Shown piece after piece: positions 20,546 to 31,955 of a DNA stretch of 64,000 nt. The stretch covers positions 46,436,028 through 46,500,027 of the forward strand of contig OX465580.1 in assembly GCA_950022655.1 (NCBI GenBank), read 5' to 3'. The translations under genes and the position numbers were made by a program. How positions within the stretch are numbered: position 1 is the first letter of the stretch; every line of letters begins with the position of its first letter. Origin of the DNA: Alentia gelatinosa. Its lineage: Eukaryota > Annelida > Polychaeta > Phyllodocida > Polynoidae. The notes under the pieces are model-generated. The model was not told the origin of the DNA, did not search any database, and saw only the letters and a program-made list of their open reading frames with translations.

Positions 20546-20704
20546 ATAGAAACAGGATTCCTGTGGAGTAAGTTTCCGGATTACGAACTCGTTTCGCCGG
20601 AGGTTTAAACCGAGTTCAGAGAACGAGGCTTAAACCTCCGGGGAAACGAATGAGTAATCCGGAAACTTACAGACACAGGCATCCTGTTTCTTTATTACTA
20701 TATA
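20538..20704. repeat. Large perfect-core palindrome with arms of about 65 bp
   Basis: The arms contain AAACAGGAT, GTAAGTTTCCGGATTAC and CCGGAGGTTTAA on the left and their complements on the right (TTAAACCTCCGG, GTAATCCGGAAACTTAC, ATCCTGTTT). Flanking AATAGTAATATATAG and CTTTATTACTATATA extend the inversion. This has the form of a foldback element. Confidence 0.85.
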
Positions 20705-21405
20705 CCTAGAAATCACAAAGATATTTACCATATTTTAGCCGTAGGAGCTATTTTAAATCCGATTTGGGCAGGCAACGGTCATGGCGTAACATCGGTTTCT
20801 ACCGGACCCTTAAATATCCGGCGGGAACTAAGTACATCACCATGTCCGCAGTCGAAATGAATCGAACTATCTGATTGGACGAGAGCAAAACTTTCAGCCA
20901 ATGACAGAGTGTTTAAAAAGAATTACTCTCCATCACAGGTTTGGTCAGTTTAAACTATACATATAAGGTGCGAAACTGACGTTAAGCGGTCACTGACTTT
21001 ACCTTATGATGCCTACTCCTCAATCTCCATACACTAAATAGCATTCACCGCTCTTACGTAACATCTGTTTGGAGATCGATTACATTTTGATTTATGCGGC
21101 GACCCGAGAAGAAACCCGCTGACCTCCTTACACCGCTGACCAGGATAGTGATCGGACCACTGGATTTACGTCATATTTTCTACGAATCTAAGGTAAGATT
21201 AATTAGCCATCCATCCGTATTTTTACTATATTTTGGTTCTCTATGATCTGTAGATCACTCTCATCAACTTTATTAGTCAAGACAACACAGTAATTAACAA
21301 TTCAGCGATTTATTTTGGACATTTTCGAATTCAACATATGTGCAGCGGCGGGATTTTACCCGTGTCAGCCATTCAGTCATCATCGTCTCAAAGCAAAACA
21401 ACATG
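20705..21405. other. No gene recognised
   Basis: A mixed-composition stretch left (downstream) of the Crypton C-terminal exon. I see no ORF or repeat that I can name. Confidence 0.4.
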
Positions 21406-21408
21406 GAG

Positions 21409-23440
21409 TTACATCTTTATATTAATTACTATGCTGCATCCAGAGGCGATATTCGCTCCAGCAAGAATTCCTCGTACTAACTTGGAGGCCTCTTCTTTTT
21501 TGTCACGAATTTCCACTTCTTTCATCTCTAATACTACAATGGGTGCTGGCACTTCTTGCATCTCCATCTCGTGATCTAGCTCGTCGCGAAAAGCCTGCGT
21601 CAACTCCATACCCTGGAAATATAAATATCAAATCCATTTAATACTTTGAATATGATGTTTATTGCTTGTTTATATAGCTTGTATTTATTCTTTTTCTGTA
21701 CTTACACTTTCATGTTCCGGCTGAGGATCTTCTACGACATATCGCTTTGCTGCTGGAGGACCTTCAACGTTGTTCACTCCTGGTCTTCGCGACATCTCGA
21801 CACACAGAGTGGAGCGAGGAGCGGCCCCCAGAGATGTTGGAATTGAACGTTTCCTCCCAACTTCTACGGCTGGCACCTGTATGAAAGATAAGATGAAACG
21901 GAGTCTTCAATCTACCGGAATTCACAAATTACCCATCCAAAAACGGATTAAGTTGATGTTCTGCGTTGGAGAATACCTGGATCTGTGTGTTATATATATA
22001 TTATTAAATAAAAATGGCTTTAGCCTCACAGTGTGCACGGATTAAGTTGATGATCTGCGTTGGAACCAAGCTGGATGTGTTATTTATATATTTTTTTTTT
22101 TTTAAAGAAGAAATAGGCTGTAGCCTCAGTGTTCACGGATTAAGTTGATGATCTTCGTTGGATATGGACTACTACACTCACTTCTTTTCCGGAATTTACT
22201 GCAGGTAGGTTGAAGCTTCGCTGTCCCTCGTTAAGTATGCTATACATGTTTCTTTGTTAATTTAACGACGCAGTCGCATAAGATGATAGCGACTCAACAT
22301 TCTTATGTCCACTCAACTGGGGCACTAGCGTATGTATTAGGTTTGTGCAGGTACTCTTTCGCACACTGTGGTTTGTTAATTTGCGGCCAACAATTCCGGC
22401 GATCTTAGCGGATTCCTTCAATATTTTCGCTGGTTCGTTCTGTCCCATAGGCATTCTGCTGTACCAGCATTTAGATCCAGGTCCACGTTTATGATTAATA
22501 CATAAGTAAAATGGTACCTCCTCATGCAAGGTATCTATAGGTCTGTGTGACTCGTATTCTTTTAAACGCCAGATGGGACATTGATCCGGAATTTGGTCGT
22601 TCCTCCACATTTTCAGAAGGAATGCCCTGCTGCCATTACTGTCTCCCTGTCGAGTTTTCGTGGTACGTTCAAAGAAAGTCAATGTTTCAACCCCATCCTC
22701 GTCCACGTTTAGTTTCACATCCCCCCAGGCCAACTGCCTGGCCTCCTGACGGCCTCTCAGGCCAAAGCATTTAGTGGTTAAAAACCATAGGGAGTTTCGA
22801 AGTCCTCTAGGGTCGTGTATGGAGAAGGCACCAGATTGCAATATCTTCTCTTCATCCTCCGGAGTGAGAGGTTCGCACTGTAAATACACAGAAGTGATAT
22901 ATTTTTGTAATAAATTAGGAATTATTTTTAAACAAAATTTTGTACTGCATTTTATTTTTTCAATTATATTTACTATCAAATAACACAAAAATTCTAAAAT
23001 ACTATGAATTTTTCTCATATTTAGCTATACAAGCATGTTTAACCTTATAATATTTTTTTTTTTTTTTTATAATGTATTTAATTATTTTTTTATAGAAATA
23101 GAAGCTTACCTTGTTCGGCTTATTACCCATACCCTGGGATTTAAGATTTTTTTTGCGACTTGATAGTACTTGTCTGGTCGTCTTGAACTCCGGAGCAGTA
23201 ATGATGTTATAGGCATAATTTCGCGTGTCCAGGTATCTTTACACTTGCAAAAATTCTGAAAAGGGAATCCGGCTCGTAATTTGACCCGTCTTTACGTGTT
23301 ACTTTTATCAAATAATTACCAAGTGGAAGATTCAATAATTCCGGAGACATGGTATTGATCAATCTGTAATCCCTTTCCTTGATTTACCATTCGTGAAAAT
23401 TCTTCACATATCTTGCCGTTTTTTTCTTAGTTTCTTTGCT
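21409..23440 (-). pseudogene. Crypton-type tyrosine recombinase gene, four exons, decayed
   Basis: Four minus-strand exons can be traced. Exon a (about 23440-23110) encodes the SAM-like N half (NTMSPELLNLPLGNYLI, VTRKDGSNYEPDSL, then after a frameshift near 23237 NYAYNIITAPEFKTTRQVL and GMGNKPNK) and ends at a GTAAGC donor. Exon b (22877-22182), after TGTGTATTTACAG, starts CEPLTPEDEEKIL. It carries the catalytic Arg in CFGLRGRQEARQL, the HxxR box NHSVRKST and LSGHKNVESLSSYA with the terminal His and Tyr. Exon c is 21876-21706 and exon d is 21612-21409. All junctions join in phase 0 at GT-AG sites. In-frame stops occur near 23390 and at 22258. Cryptons move as DNA by YR recombination. A domesticated gene is unlikely given the decay. 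Confidence 0.75.
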
Positions 23441-23444
23441 TTTC

Positions 23445-24085
23445 TTTTATTACCTTAGGCGTAACGTCTGTTATTACATACCTGTAGCCGAACGTCAGTG
23501 AAATACTACCCGCTCACGGGGTGTAGTATATCGCGACGCCGGCCCACTATGGCGCGCTTCGTCGTACTGCAAGATTCTAACGTGTATGTAACTAACTCGC
23601 CGCAACGCGCTAGGCGTGCGTATTCGACGTCATCGCGATCAAAAACAACATGGCGAATGTTGTCGAATCGCGACTTGAAACTCGCAATACAGGCCTCCCG
23701 TAACAACTACAGGTTCCTAATGACCAATCGTCGAGGTAACTAACGTGCGGCTCTCACCTGACACTGTTTAAATTGCTCAAATATGCTAAATTCATCGATA
23801 ACAACAACACGATCCGCAACGGGCGACGCACAGACACGCTGTGGCTGGTTCCTGGCGCCTCGCCCTCCACACACGCCGAACGCTCTCCAATCGTATCTTC
23901 TGCTAACTGCACGCGTACCAAATAGAGACCAAACATCCGCTGGGCGAGTGACGGCCTATCGCGCATGCGCGAAACACAGATCCTCCGCAATTTCCGGTTC
24001 GTAGCAGACAGTGTCAACATGGAGCGGTTGTGACTTAGGAACTCGATAAATGGCGTGTTTCTGATCGAATTAAGGTATGTAATAA
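23445..24085. other. CG-rich non-coding stretch
   Basis: It contains many CGCG/TCGCG motifs and short ORFs on both strands with no recognisable domain. It could be a promoter-like region for the minus-strand Crypton or part of another repeat. I cannot tell which. Confidence 0.4.
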
Positions 24086-24089
24086 TAAG

Positions 24090-24210
24090 AAAACGTCCTG
24101 ACTGTGGGCAGAACCATTGGGTTAGTTCGAGGTCACCTCGAGGGAGGGACGAATGTCCGCGATAGGTGACCTCGAACTAACCCATGGTTCGCCCACAGTC
24201 AGGGCGTTTT
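24090..24210. repeat. Hairpin with arms of about 48 bp
   Basis: Left arm 24090-24138 (AAAACGTCCTGACTGTGGGC to CGAGGTCACCT) and right arm 24164-24210 (AGGTGACCTCG to GTCAGGGCGTTTT) are near-perfect inverted copies with a 25-nt loop. Confidence 0.9.
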
Positions 24211-24216
24211 CTCCTA

Positions 24217-24895
24217 TTACTTCTCGGCAGTGCGGAGACCATAGTTACCATACATATAGCAACATGTGGTAATTACGTTAGCTACTACAGTAGGTATATA
24301 GTAATATCTGAGTGTATGCGAGGATGTTACGCAGAGTCAACTCCGAGGAGCATACAACCGCTTTTATCTGAAACCAGTCTATATTGTATTCATCATCCAC
24401 CTTTTCTGGACAAGTGGCATGTCAATATCAGTTCGTTTTGGTTATGAACTATTTTTCCCTATGTACTATTTTTCCGTATGCGCCACCCGGAGCTTACAAC
24501 ATATCCGTATGCGCCGGGTATGTCCATACAAACTCCCTATGTGTTTTGTATGGACACTTTGTATTAGGTGGATGATAAATACACAATATTGACTAGTTTC
24601 AGATACAAGCGGCCGTATGCTCCGATGAGTTGACGCGTAGTAATATCCGAGCGTATGCGAGGATATTGCACAGAGTCAACTCCTCAGAGCATACAATCGC
24701 TTTTATCTGAAACCAGTCTATATTGTATTTATTATCTACCTTTTCTGGGCAAGTGGCATGTCGATATCAGTTCAATTTAGTTTTGCACTATTTTTCCGTA
24801 CGCACTATTCTTTCGCTTGCGCCACCCAGAGCATACAACATATCCGTATGCGCCGGATATGTCCATACAAACTCCCTATGTGTTTTCTATAAATA
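24217..24895. repeat. Two further copies of the HP1 hairpin repeat
   Basis: 24217-24300 matches 20125-20200. 24307-24575 has only the right hairpin arm plus the tail. 24581-24727 is a complete hairpin (ACAATATTGACTAGTTTCAG to CTGAAACCAGTCTATATTGT), and its tail runs to 24895. The two units are about 335 bp apart. Confidence 0.8.
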
Positions 24896-25650
24896 AGATT
24901 GTGCAACTCTAATGGACTTCCAGACAGTGCTGCCACTAACATGGTGGTTAAGCATTCAAAACTACCTCGGATGTGTTCTGAGATAGATCGGCCACCAACC
25001 CCTGTCTACGCTAAGCTACAACGTGCGTAGCAAACGTCCGCTCTGGTGGCCAGTGTAGGTTCTGAGCGTGACATCGACCATTTTCGCCCTCACGGCGAAC
25101 TGTCTATTATTGTCGACAAATTCCATATGATCCCTTCCAAGAACCAAGATATCTACTCACCAATTGTGTTGTGGGTGTCTTTAACTAGCGATTTACTTGT
25201 ATTCATCTTTATTACCTACGTTTTTCATTCGCGGAGTGAAAAGGTGAGATGTAACTGCAACGTCTTGCTGCCAAATTGCATTGTCACGTGACTAGAAAAA
25301 TGCACAAAAATAACCGGAAACGGCGCACATCAAGTTTCCAAACATAGATGAGCTTTGCTTCTTGCGCCAAGGCAAGCGCCACAAAAGACCTGCTGGGAGA
25401 GTAAGCGCACCTTTGTCCATTTGTAACGTCATCAGAGACATCATCGCTCGAGCCATCTATCGAATACTAAAGTTTTGCAGACAAGAACTTGAAGAAGGTG
25501 GAGCGGCGTAAAAGAAAGGATCTGTATTTAGATCATAGAGTGTAGAAGTCTATGCTTAGATCATAGACTGGAATGACGACTCCCGACCTGTGCGATTGGC
25601 GCGTGTGAGAGAAAGCTGCGCATCTTACTTTACTTAGTTGTAATGTAACA
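24896..25650. other. No gene recognised
   Basis: It contains CTCTGGTGGCCAGTGTAGG near 25034, a motif also found at the centre of the M1 foldback elements. This suggests an eroded M1 fragment. Otherwise nothing was identified. Confidence 0.4.
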
Positions 25651-25654
25651 CCCG

Positions 25655-25815
25655 CGCCCTGTTTTCAGTCACGACATCGTCGGGCAACGATACCGTACGA
25701 TCGTCCAGCGAATCCACGACATTTTGGAAGATGGCCGGTGTTCTATAGACACGATCGTAGTGCGCAACGGACGATCGCCGCTAAAAGTGTCGTCCGCTAT
25801 GACTTGGTCAGGTAG
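25655..25815 (-). mobile_element. M1 foldback element fragment
   Basis: It begins GCGCCCTGTTTTCAGTCACGAC, the M1 terminal sequence. It then matches the reverse complement of the right arm of the copy at 27531-28362 (GATGGCCGGTGTTCTATAGAC, CGATCGCCGCTAAAAGTGTC). The other half is absent. Confidence 0.6.
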
Positions 25816-26340
25816 GCATTTTGGGGACTTTGGCCCAGTTTGGGGGATCAATATTGGAACCTTTTCCCCCCAGAATAAACTTAAACATTTTCTTATGTTT
25901 AATATCTAATAATTCGTTCAAGCAAGACTTTGTTTGTACCTAATGATTTAAAAATATTTTTTTTACTGAAATTACATTTATAGAACACTGCATTATTTAT
26001 GCCAAACCCTCATTTCCCCTATTATCACTCACTAGAATATTAGTTTGCTCTGTACCATTAGTCCGAGAGGCTCTGACTGAAGCGGTGCAGACAGTCAGAG
26101 AGCAGTCCCATAGAGACCTAGGCTAACTGGTCGACCAAAAGTGTACATCTCAGCTCAACAGCGGTTTTCCTTATAAATATAGGTTGAATCTTTCTGATTT
26201 TGTGGTAGACAATTTCCTGAGGCTAAATGCAGTAAAATGACAGTAATTTCCTACCTTTGCAGCAGTTCTAAGTAATAGAACAGCCGCTGTTTGTAAAGTC
26301 CATGTCAATGCATTCTGCAGGCGCCAAAAATAACAAACCT
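25816..26340. other. Non-coding stretch with a hairpin at 26056-26113
   Basis: GTCCGAGAGGCTCTGACTG...CAGTCAGAGAGCA (about 26066-26106) forms a hairpin. It has an inverted relative at 28619-28687. No gene is seen. Confidence 0.5.
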
Positions 26341-27529
26341 GGGCCCTGTTTTTCAGTCACGACAATCGTTATGGGCGACGTGTTTTTGCTGTCAGTGTTC
26401 GATAGACACGACACTATAGTGGTGACTGTAAGAGTCGCAGGGCGTACAGACGTGTTTTTCAGTCACAACAATCGTGGGGTCACGTGACTGAAAATGTCGC
26501 CCAAAGTGTCGTCTGTTCATGACACCTATGGACATGTCGTACAGAATGGACAACTCCACTTCCCGTTCGAATTAACCCTTTAGCTTCGCTATGATGCCTG
26601 GAGGCATTCCCAGGCATAGTACGCTGTGATGCCTGGAGGCATTCCCGGGCGTAGTACACTATGATGCCTTGAGGCATCATTTCCGAAATATAAGTAATTG
26701 CTTTTTTTCTAATGAAATAATGCGAATATTTTGAAAATATTTTTCCAGCATATGTAAAACTATATCATAGTTGATATCCCTACTATTGCATAACATCCTA
26801 ATCATTTTGTATTACTATGGAGGTTTGATAAAATGATATCTCTGGAGATATTGTGAAAAGTGCCAGCGTACTACAGTGGTGAAAATGGTATTGCAACAGT
26901 GTATTCCAGGGTGTGTATTTGGTGCTGTGCAGCATAGTCAAAGGGTTAAGTAATGAAATTTTAACACAAGTAAGGCATACATATAACCTATAAACATACC
27001 AAATATGAAGAAAATCGCCTGCACCGTTTCGAAGATATCGGCGTTTGAACTTTGTCATAGCAAATACTGCTCTGGTGGCCAGTGTCCTGCCGGCCTTCGG
27101 GGGAGGACAAAAAGAACAGTCGAAACCCTGCCGCACTACAGAGGGAGTGAAAAAGAACAGCGACCAACGCAAACGCACGGAGGGAGTGAAAAATTCAAAC
27201 CCCGATATTTTCGAAACGATACGGCCGTTCGTCTTCATATTTGGTACGATTATAGGTTATATGTATCTCTTACTCGTATAAAAATTTCATTGCTTAATTC
27301 CGTCGGGAAGTGGAGAAATCCTCTATATACGCACAGTGATGTGTTGTAGAACCTAAGACAGTTCTATACTTGTCGTAGCCGCCAACATTTTTCGCGGCGA
27401 TCCTGAGTGGTGCACTACGATCGTGTCTATAGAACAGTGGCCATTTTGTATCTTCCAGAATGTTGTGGAATCGCTGGACGATCGTAAGGTATCGTTGCCC
27501 GACGATGTCGTCACTGAAAAACAGGGCCC
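26341..27529. mobile_element. M1 foldback MITE, copy a, containing a piggyBac MITE
   Basis: The ends are GGGCCCTGTTTTTCAGTCAC at 26341 and GTCACTGAAAAACAGGGCCC ending 27529. Inside, two inverted arms of about 105 bp face each other: AATTAAG...AATGAAATTTTAAC...CCAAATATGAAG on the left, and CTTCATATTTGG...AAAATTTCATTGCTTAATT on the right. Removing the piggyBac MITE (26576-26945 plus one TTAA) leaves about 815 bp, close to the 832 bp of copy b. There is no coding capacity. The superfamily is undetermined. Confidence 0.8.
26576..26945. mobile_element. piggyBac-type MITE (370 bp) flanked by TTAA
   Basis: TTAA lies at 26572-26575 and 26946-26949. The ends are CCCTTTAGCTTCGCTATG and CATAGTCAAAGGG, inverted copies with a small internal difference. 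Three palindromes of the ATGCCTGGAGGCAT type lie at 26594, 26629 and 26664 (35-bp period; the third has core TTGA). The element interrupts the left arm of M1 copy a. The arm reads CGTTCGAATTAAGTAATG when it is removed, so it is the younger insertion. Confidence 0.9.
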
Positions 27530-27530
27530 T

Positions 27531-28362
27531 GGGCCCTGCTTTTCAGTCTCGACATTCATAACTTACGACACATATTTGCTGTCAGTGTGCTATAGAGCTA
27601 CGATCTTAGAGGGGCTAAGACACTTAGTGGGAATACAAGACTTAGGGAGGTAAAAGGTGTGCTATAGTCACGACACTCGGTGGCCACTGGACCGGAAAGT
27701 GTCCCCCTAAGTGTCGTAGGTCTAAGACCACTCTGGACATGTTGTACCGAATGCGCAACTTCACTTTCAGTTGGAATTAAGCAATGAAATTTTAACAGGA
27801 GTAAGGGATATATATGACCTATATAAGTACCAAATATGAAAAAGATCGGACTCACCGTCCCGGAGATATCGGCGTTTGAATTTCGTCATAGCCAACGTCT
27901 GCTCTGGTGGCCAGTGTACTTTCCCCCATCCTCCAATAATTTATGTGGCGACTACGACAGTCTCTGCCACCGGGAGATGGGTGGGTACACTGGCCACCAG
28001 AGCAGATGATTGCTATGACGAAATTCAAAGGCCGATATTTTCGGAATGGTGCCTTAGACCTTCTTCATATTTGGTACGATTTTAGGTTATATATATCCCT
28101 TACTCGTGTTAAAATTTCATGGCTTAATTCCGTCGGGAAGTGGAAAAATCATCTATATACGCACAGTGATGTGTTATAGAACCTAAGATAGTTCTATACT
28201 TGTCGTGACGGCCGACACTTTTAGCGGCGATCGTCCATGGCACGCTACGACACCGTCTATAAAACGCCGGCCATCTCTTTTGTCGTCCAAAAAGGTCGTA
28301 GATTGGCTGTGCGATCGTAGGCCTGCGACACTCACAAATGTAGTGACTAAAAAACAGGGCCC
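27531..28362. mobile_element. M1 foldback MITE, copy b
   Basis: The ends are GGGCCCTGCTTTTCAGTC and GACTAAAAAACAGGGCCC. The inner arms (AATTAAGCAATGAAATTTTA and its complement near 28125) flank a centre with a second palindrome, GCTCTGGTGGCCAGTGTAC...GTACACTGGCCACCAGAGC. The copy lies one base from copy a. Confidence 0.8.
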
Positions 28363-29480
28363 TGTTTCAAAAGTGCAGGACATCCTACACAGGGGATTGC
28401 CAGGAACCAGCTTGTCAAATATGGCCGACATGAGGTGGGAGTCTTGAAATGTGGTTAAAGAAGTTGTACAAAAAGGCTCCCAAAAGTAACACAAAGGAAC
28501 AAAACAGAAGTTTTATCATCAAAAAGGAATTATTATGCATCTCTGAAGGTAAGGGAGCATAAACATGCACTGACATTGGCAGGATTACTTAGAACGAGGG
28601 ACATGCTTTTCTGTACTATGGGATAAGCGGTTGTGCTCTCTGACTGTCCGCTAGGCAGTCAGAGTTTCTCGGACTATGTACCATAACATGTTACTGAGTT
28701 CATATAGTCGACAGTCTGGAAGGAATCATGGAATAAATAATTTTTTACAAGTGATTGCAGTGCTTACTAACATGTCTGTGTCACATTTTGACAATGCATC
28801 ATTTTCAAAATCTGATATTCAGTGCTTGGTTATATGAGAAACTTCTTTATTGTGCAATTGAATGCATGTAGCATGTGTTGGCGGTGAACAACCAAAAAAC
28901 GTTGTTTTTTTAAACCTATGTAACCATACATTTTCTGAAAGGCTGCATCAATCTGCATACAATTCCGTCACTATTATATCGCTATTTCAAAATCCCAAAT
29001 TTTCACAAATTAATGATTATAAAAAGTGATAGGTGAGTTTCTCCAAACTTCTCCGGAGGGGATTGGAGGTGGGAGGAAGCCAAGTAGTCTGTGTAGGTTT
29101 ATCAGGTCTGTATAACGGGAGGGGGTGGCAGGGGGAATTATTTTGTTGGTCTTTACACAGATCCATCCTGAATAAACTCCTTTGCGATTCTATGTTCTAT
29201 TTTCCATGTTATAATTGACTTCAGTACTTTGTAGTGAACAAATTCATCTTTAAGGCCATGTGAGTTTAAAATAGTAAGCTATATGAGAAACCTCTGGAAA
29301 TTAGGGATGAGCAGGGGGTTGTTGTTTATGATAATTACTACATCACTTTTAAACAGTTTAGGAAAATATGAAATGAAACATTTCTTGACTGCTTATTCTA
29401 AGTTTATTTCAGTATGCATATTACAGTGATTAAAATGTACAATCAATATACAAGTATAAAATGTAGTGTGTAGCATTTCT
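28363..29480. other. Non-coding stretch with a hairpin at 28619-28687
   Basis: CTCTGACTGTCCGCTAGGCAGTCAGAG forms a 9-bp-stem hairpin, next to TTTCTCGGAC. Inverted relative to 26056-26113. The rest is AT-rich and has no ORF that I recognise. Confidence 0.5.
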
Positions 29481-30529
29481 AAATTACTCCTCAAATAATT
29501 GGATCGCATTAACCATCAATAGTGCTTGCCCAGCATCTACCTCAGCAGAAGAGTGTGATACTGTGGCTACACCTACAGGCTGGCAAGGACAGTCATTACT
29601 CAGTTGCAAGATATCAAGAGCAGTGTCTGAGCCATTCAGGCCATCTGCAACAGCACTCAAAATATCATCCATAATGTGTTCTTCTACTTCTTCCCCATCA
29701 TCCCTGCTCTCAGGTTCTTCCTCAGAAGAGTCATCTAGATGGAAGAGAAAATATAATATATCAATATATGAAAATTGTTTTAATTTTCCATTATTCAATG
29801 ATAGCACAAGCATAATGTCTTTGGGTGTTGGGTGGTGGTAAGTTTCTTCTTCACCAAAGGAACTACTACATTTGCATAATTTTCCATAAATGTTTTGAGG
29901 GAGGTTCTGGAAGAATGCCTTGTTAGTTTTAGTGTTTAATGATAAAATAAATGGCACTCTGTATACAGTATAGCCATATATATCATAGACCGCTTTATAT
30001 CAGAGGAATGAATGATAATTACTTGCCATTGTCATTACTGCTGATATTGAATACTAAATCAGGATGTGCGGCCCTGAAAACATGACGACGTGTCTCTTCC
30101 ACCTCAAGTGCCTGTAATTGCCTTTGCTCCTCTTTCCTTACTTTTTCATCAAGTTTAGACCATGTGCTCATCGTCATCATCTTAATACCCCGCACAATGA
30201 CATCGGATAACCAGGCAAAGGTAACTTGTGGGCTGTTGTTAGAGCCCACAAAGTTCTTAACAACAGCCCAAGCTATCTCAATGGCATTAAGCTCAGGGCG
30301 GTAAGGAGGCAACATCAGCACATTATAACCAAGCTCTCGTGAAATTACAGACATTAGAGTTTCACCTGGAAAGTACGAAAAGGAAAATTTGGAATTAAGA
30401 TGGTTCAGATTTATAAATATGTACTATAAATAGACAATAATGTATAAATACATGAATCGATAAATACTTTACCCATTAAGGGAAATTTTGATAAAGTTTC
30501 AATTGGAAGCAGGCATTATGTACATGGGG

Positions 30530-30740
30530 GCGAGAATGCCTACAGGCATTCATGATATATTCAGGCATTTTCCAATAAAGACAAGAAAAATTTAAGGAGT
30601 TTGTGTAAAATATAGAAAGATATGTGAAAATCAATTCATTTTGTATAGTTTCCAAAAAAATTGAACTATGGCAATAAAGAAGTTCTCTAGGTTGTACGAC
30701 AAGTGAAACTTTCCTGAATGCCTCAAAGCATTCTTGCACC
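30530..30740. repeat. Intronic pair of AATGCC-type palindromes
   Basis: GAATGCCTACAGGCATTC (about 30539-30556) and GAATGCCTCAAAGCATTC (about 30717-30734) resemble the subterminal palindromes of the three TTAA elements. No TTAA-CCC ends were confirmed here. Probably an old MITE in the transposase intron. Confidence 0.4.
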
Positions 30741-31315
30741 CAGGGACATAAAGCCCAGGGTCATAAAGCATCCTGGCCCCTGCAGCTACTGGTACTCACC
30801 AACCTTCAAGCCTTGAAAAGGTTCAGCCTGGAACAGGTTCAGGTGCCCTCTGCATGAGGTAATCTAGCATTATGGGCATGTTCTGTTGCAGCCAGGCTAT
30901 TATGTCTTTCTTGTACATCAACGGAGGTCCATCAAAGACCTCTTGGCCAGGAACCTTTGACAAATGAATATTTATAAATAGAGCAAATAGTGTCTGTAAT
31001 TAACAACTCTTAGGAACTATTTCATCTAAATTCCTTTCTGAAATGTGAACTGTAGGTCTGCACTTTGTTTGAAGGTATACAGTGAACACAGGCAGCAGAA
31101 ACATGTTAATTATCAAGAACCATTATAAAATCCATGTAATGGATAAAACATCAGTTATGTAATAAAGCCATCAACAATTTAAGAACTACATGTACTACGG
31201 AAAAGCTCCTTGATAGGTAGAACACATAATTTAAGAGCACTAAGTTTAGACTATCACTTTGGTGTTGCTTTAAGTTATGGAAAGCTTTAAGTTATTGAAA
31301 GCTTTCTTTATTGTT

Positions 31316-31575
31316 TGTTTGGGTAGTTTAACATCCAATTTGTTTGATTAGATTTGAAACCTTTCTTAATTGTAACTCTTTCAACAATGCAGGTGGTAAA
31401 TTCCATAATTTTGTACCTTGGTATGATCGACCTTTTTTTGGTATAATTTCTGTGGGCTGGGTAATTCAAACACACGTTTTGTGCTTGATCTGAGTATAAT
31501 TCTACTCATGTTATTTATATCTGTGTCATCAAGTGCCACTATATTGTGCAGTTCTAGATAGACATCTCTCATCTA
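31316..31575 (-). mobile_element. LINE 3'-end fragment in intron
   Basis: The tail AAATTGGATGTTAAACTACCC plus AAACAAAC on the minus strand at about 31316-31352 matches the LINE A/SINE tail. Upstream, a 63-codon ORF (31381-31572) with TKRVFELPSPQKLYQKKVD and NYGIYHL resembles the extreme C terminus of a LINE RT. The two parts may come from different elements. Confidence 0.5.
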
Positions 31576-31776
31576 GAAGGGATGCATTAAATGATCCACA
31601 CCTCAAAGTGTTTGGCATTCATGCCAGAGTGGTAGTCTCCAGCTGCCCCACCCAACCATGTTTCCCACCAGCACCAAACATGATATAGCGTGGACCCTTT
31701 CCAGATGGGATGTAAATCTCAAAAATGAAACTACGGATTGGTAGATAAGATCACAACAATGAGCATACATACAATA

Positions 31777-31955
31777 CAGTAGAACCCTACCTAGCAGACA
31801 TCCCACATTAGCAGACACCCCGCGTTAGCAGACAAATTTGCTCAGAATGGTTCCCACTATTAGATGTTTCTTTTATCCATGTTTAAGCAGACACCCCACA
31901 TAAGCGGACACTATGGCCAGGAATGGAGGGTGTCTGCTTATGCATGGTTCTACTG
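31777..31955. mobile_element. pogo/Tigger-like MITE with TA target duplication
   Basis: The ends are CAGTAGAACCCTACCTAGC and GCATGGTTCTACTG, flanked by TA at 31775-31776 and 31956-31957. The interior has repeats of the TTAGCAGACACCCCGCG type. The CAGTxGAACC terminus and TA target are those of pogo-group Tc1/mariner MITEs. Confidence 0.85.

Noticed and set aside
20860..20990. Host promoter (CCAAT and TATA-like motifs)
   Set aside because: The motifs are common in AT-rich DNA, and no downstream ORF supports a gene.
21409..23440. Host gene domesticated from a Crypton
   Set aside because: Two in-frame stops and a frameshift in conserved blocks make a functional host protein unlikely in this copy.
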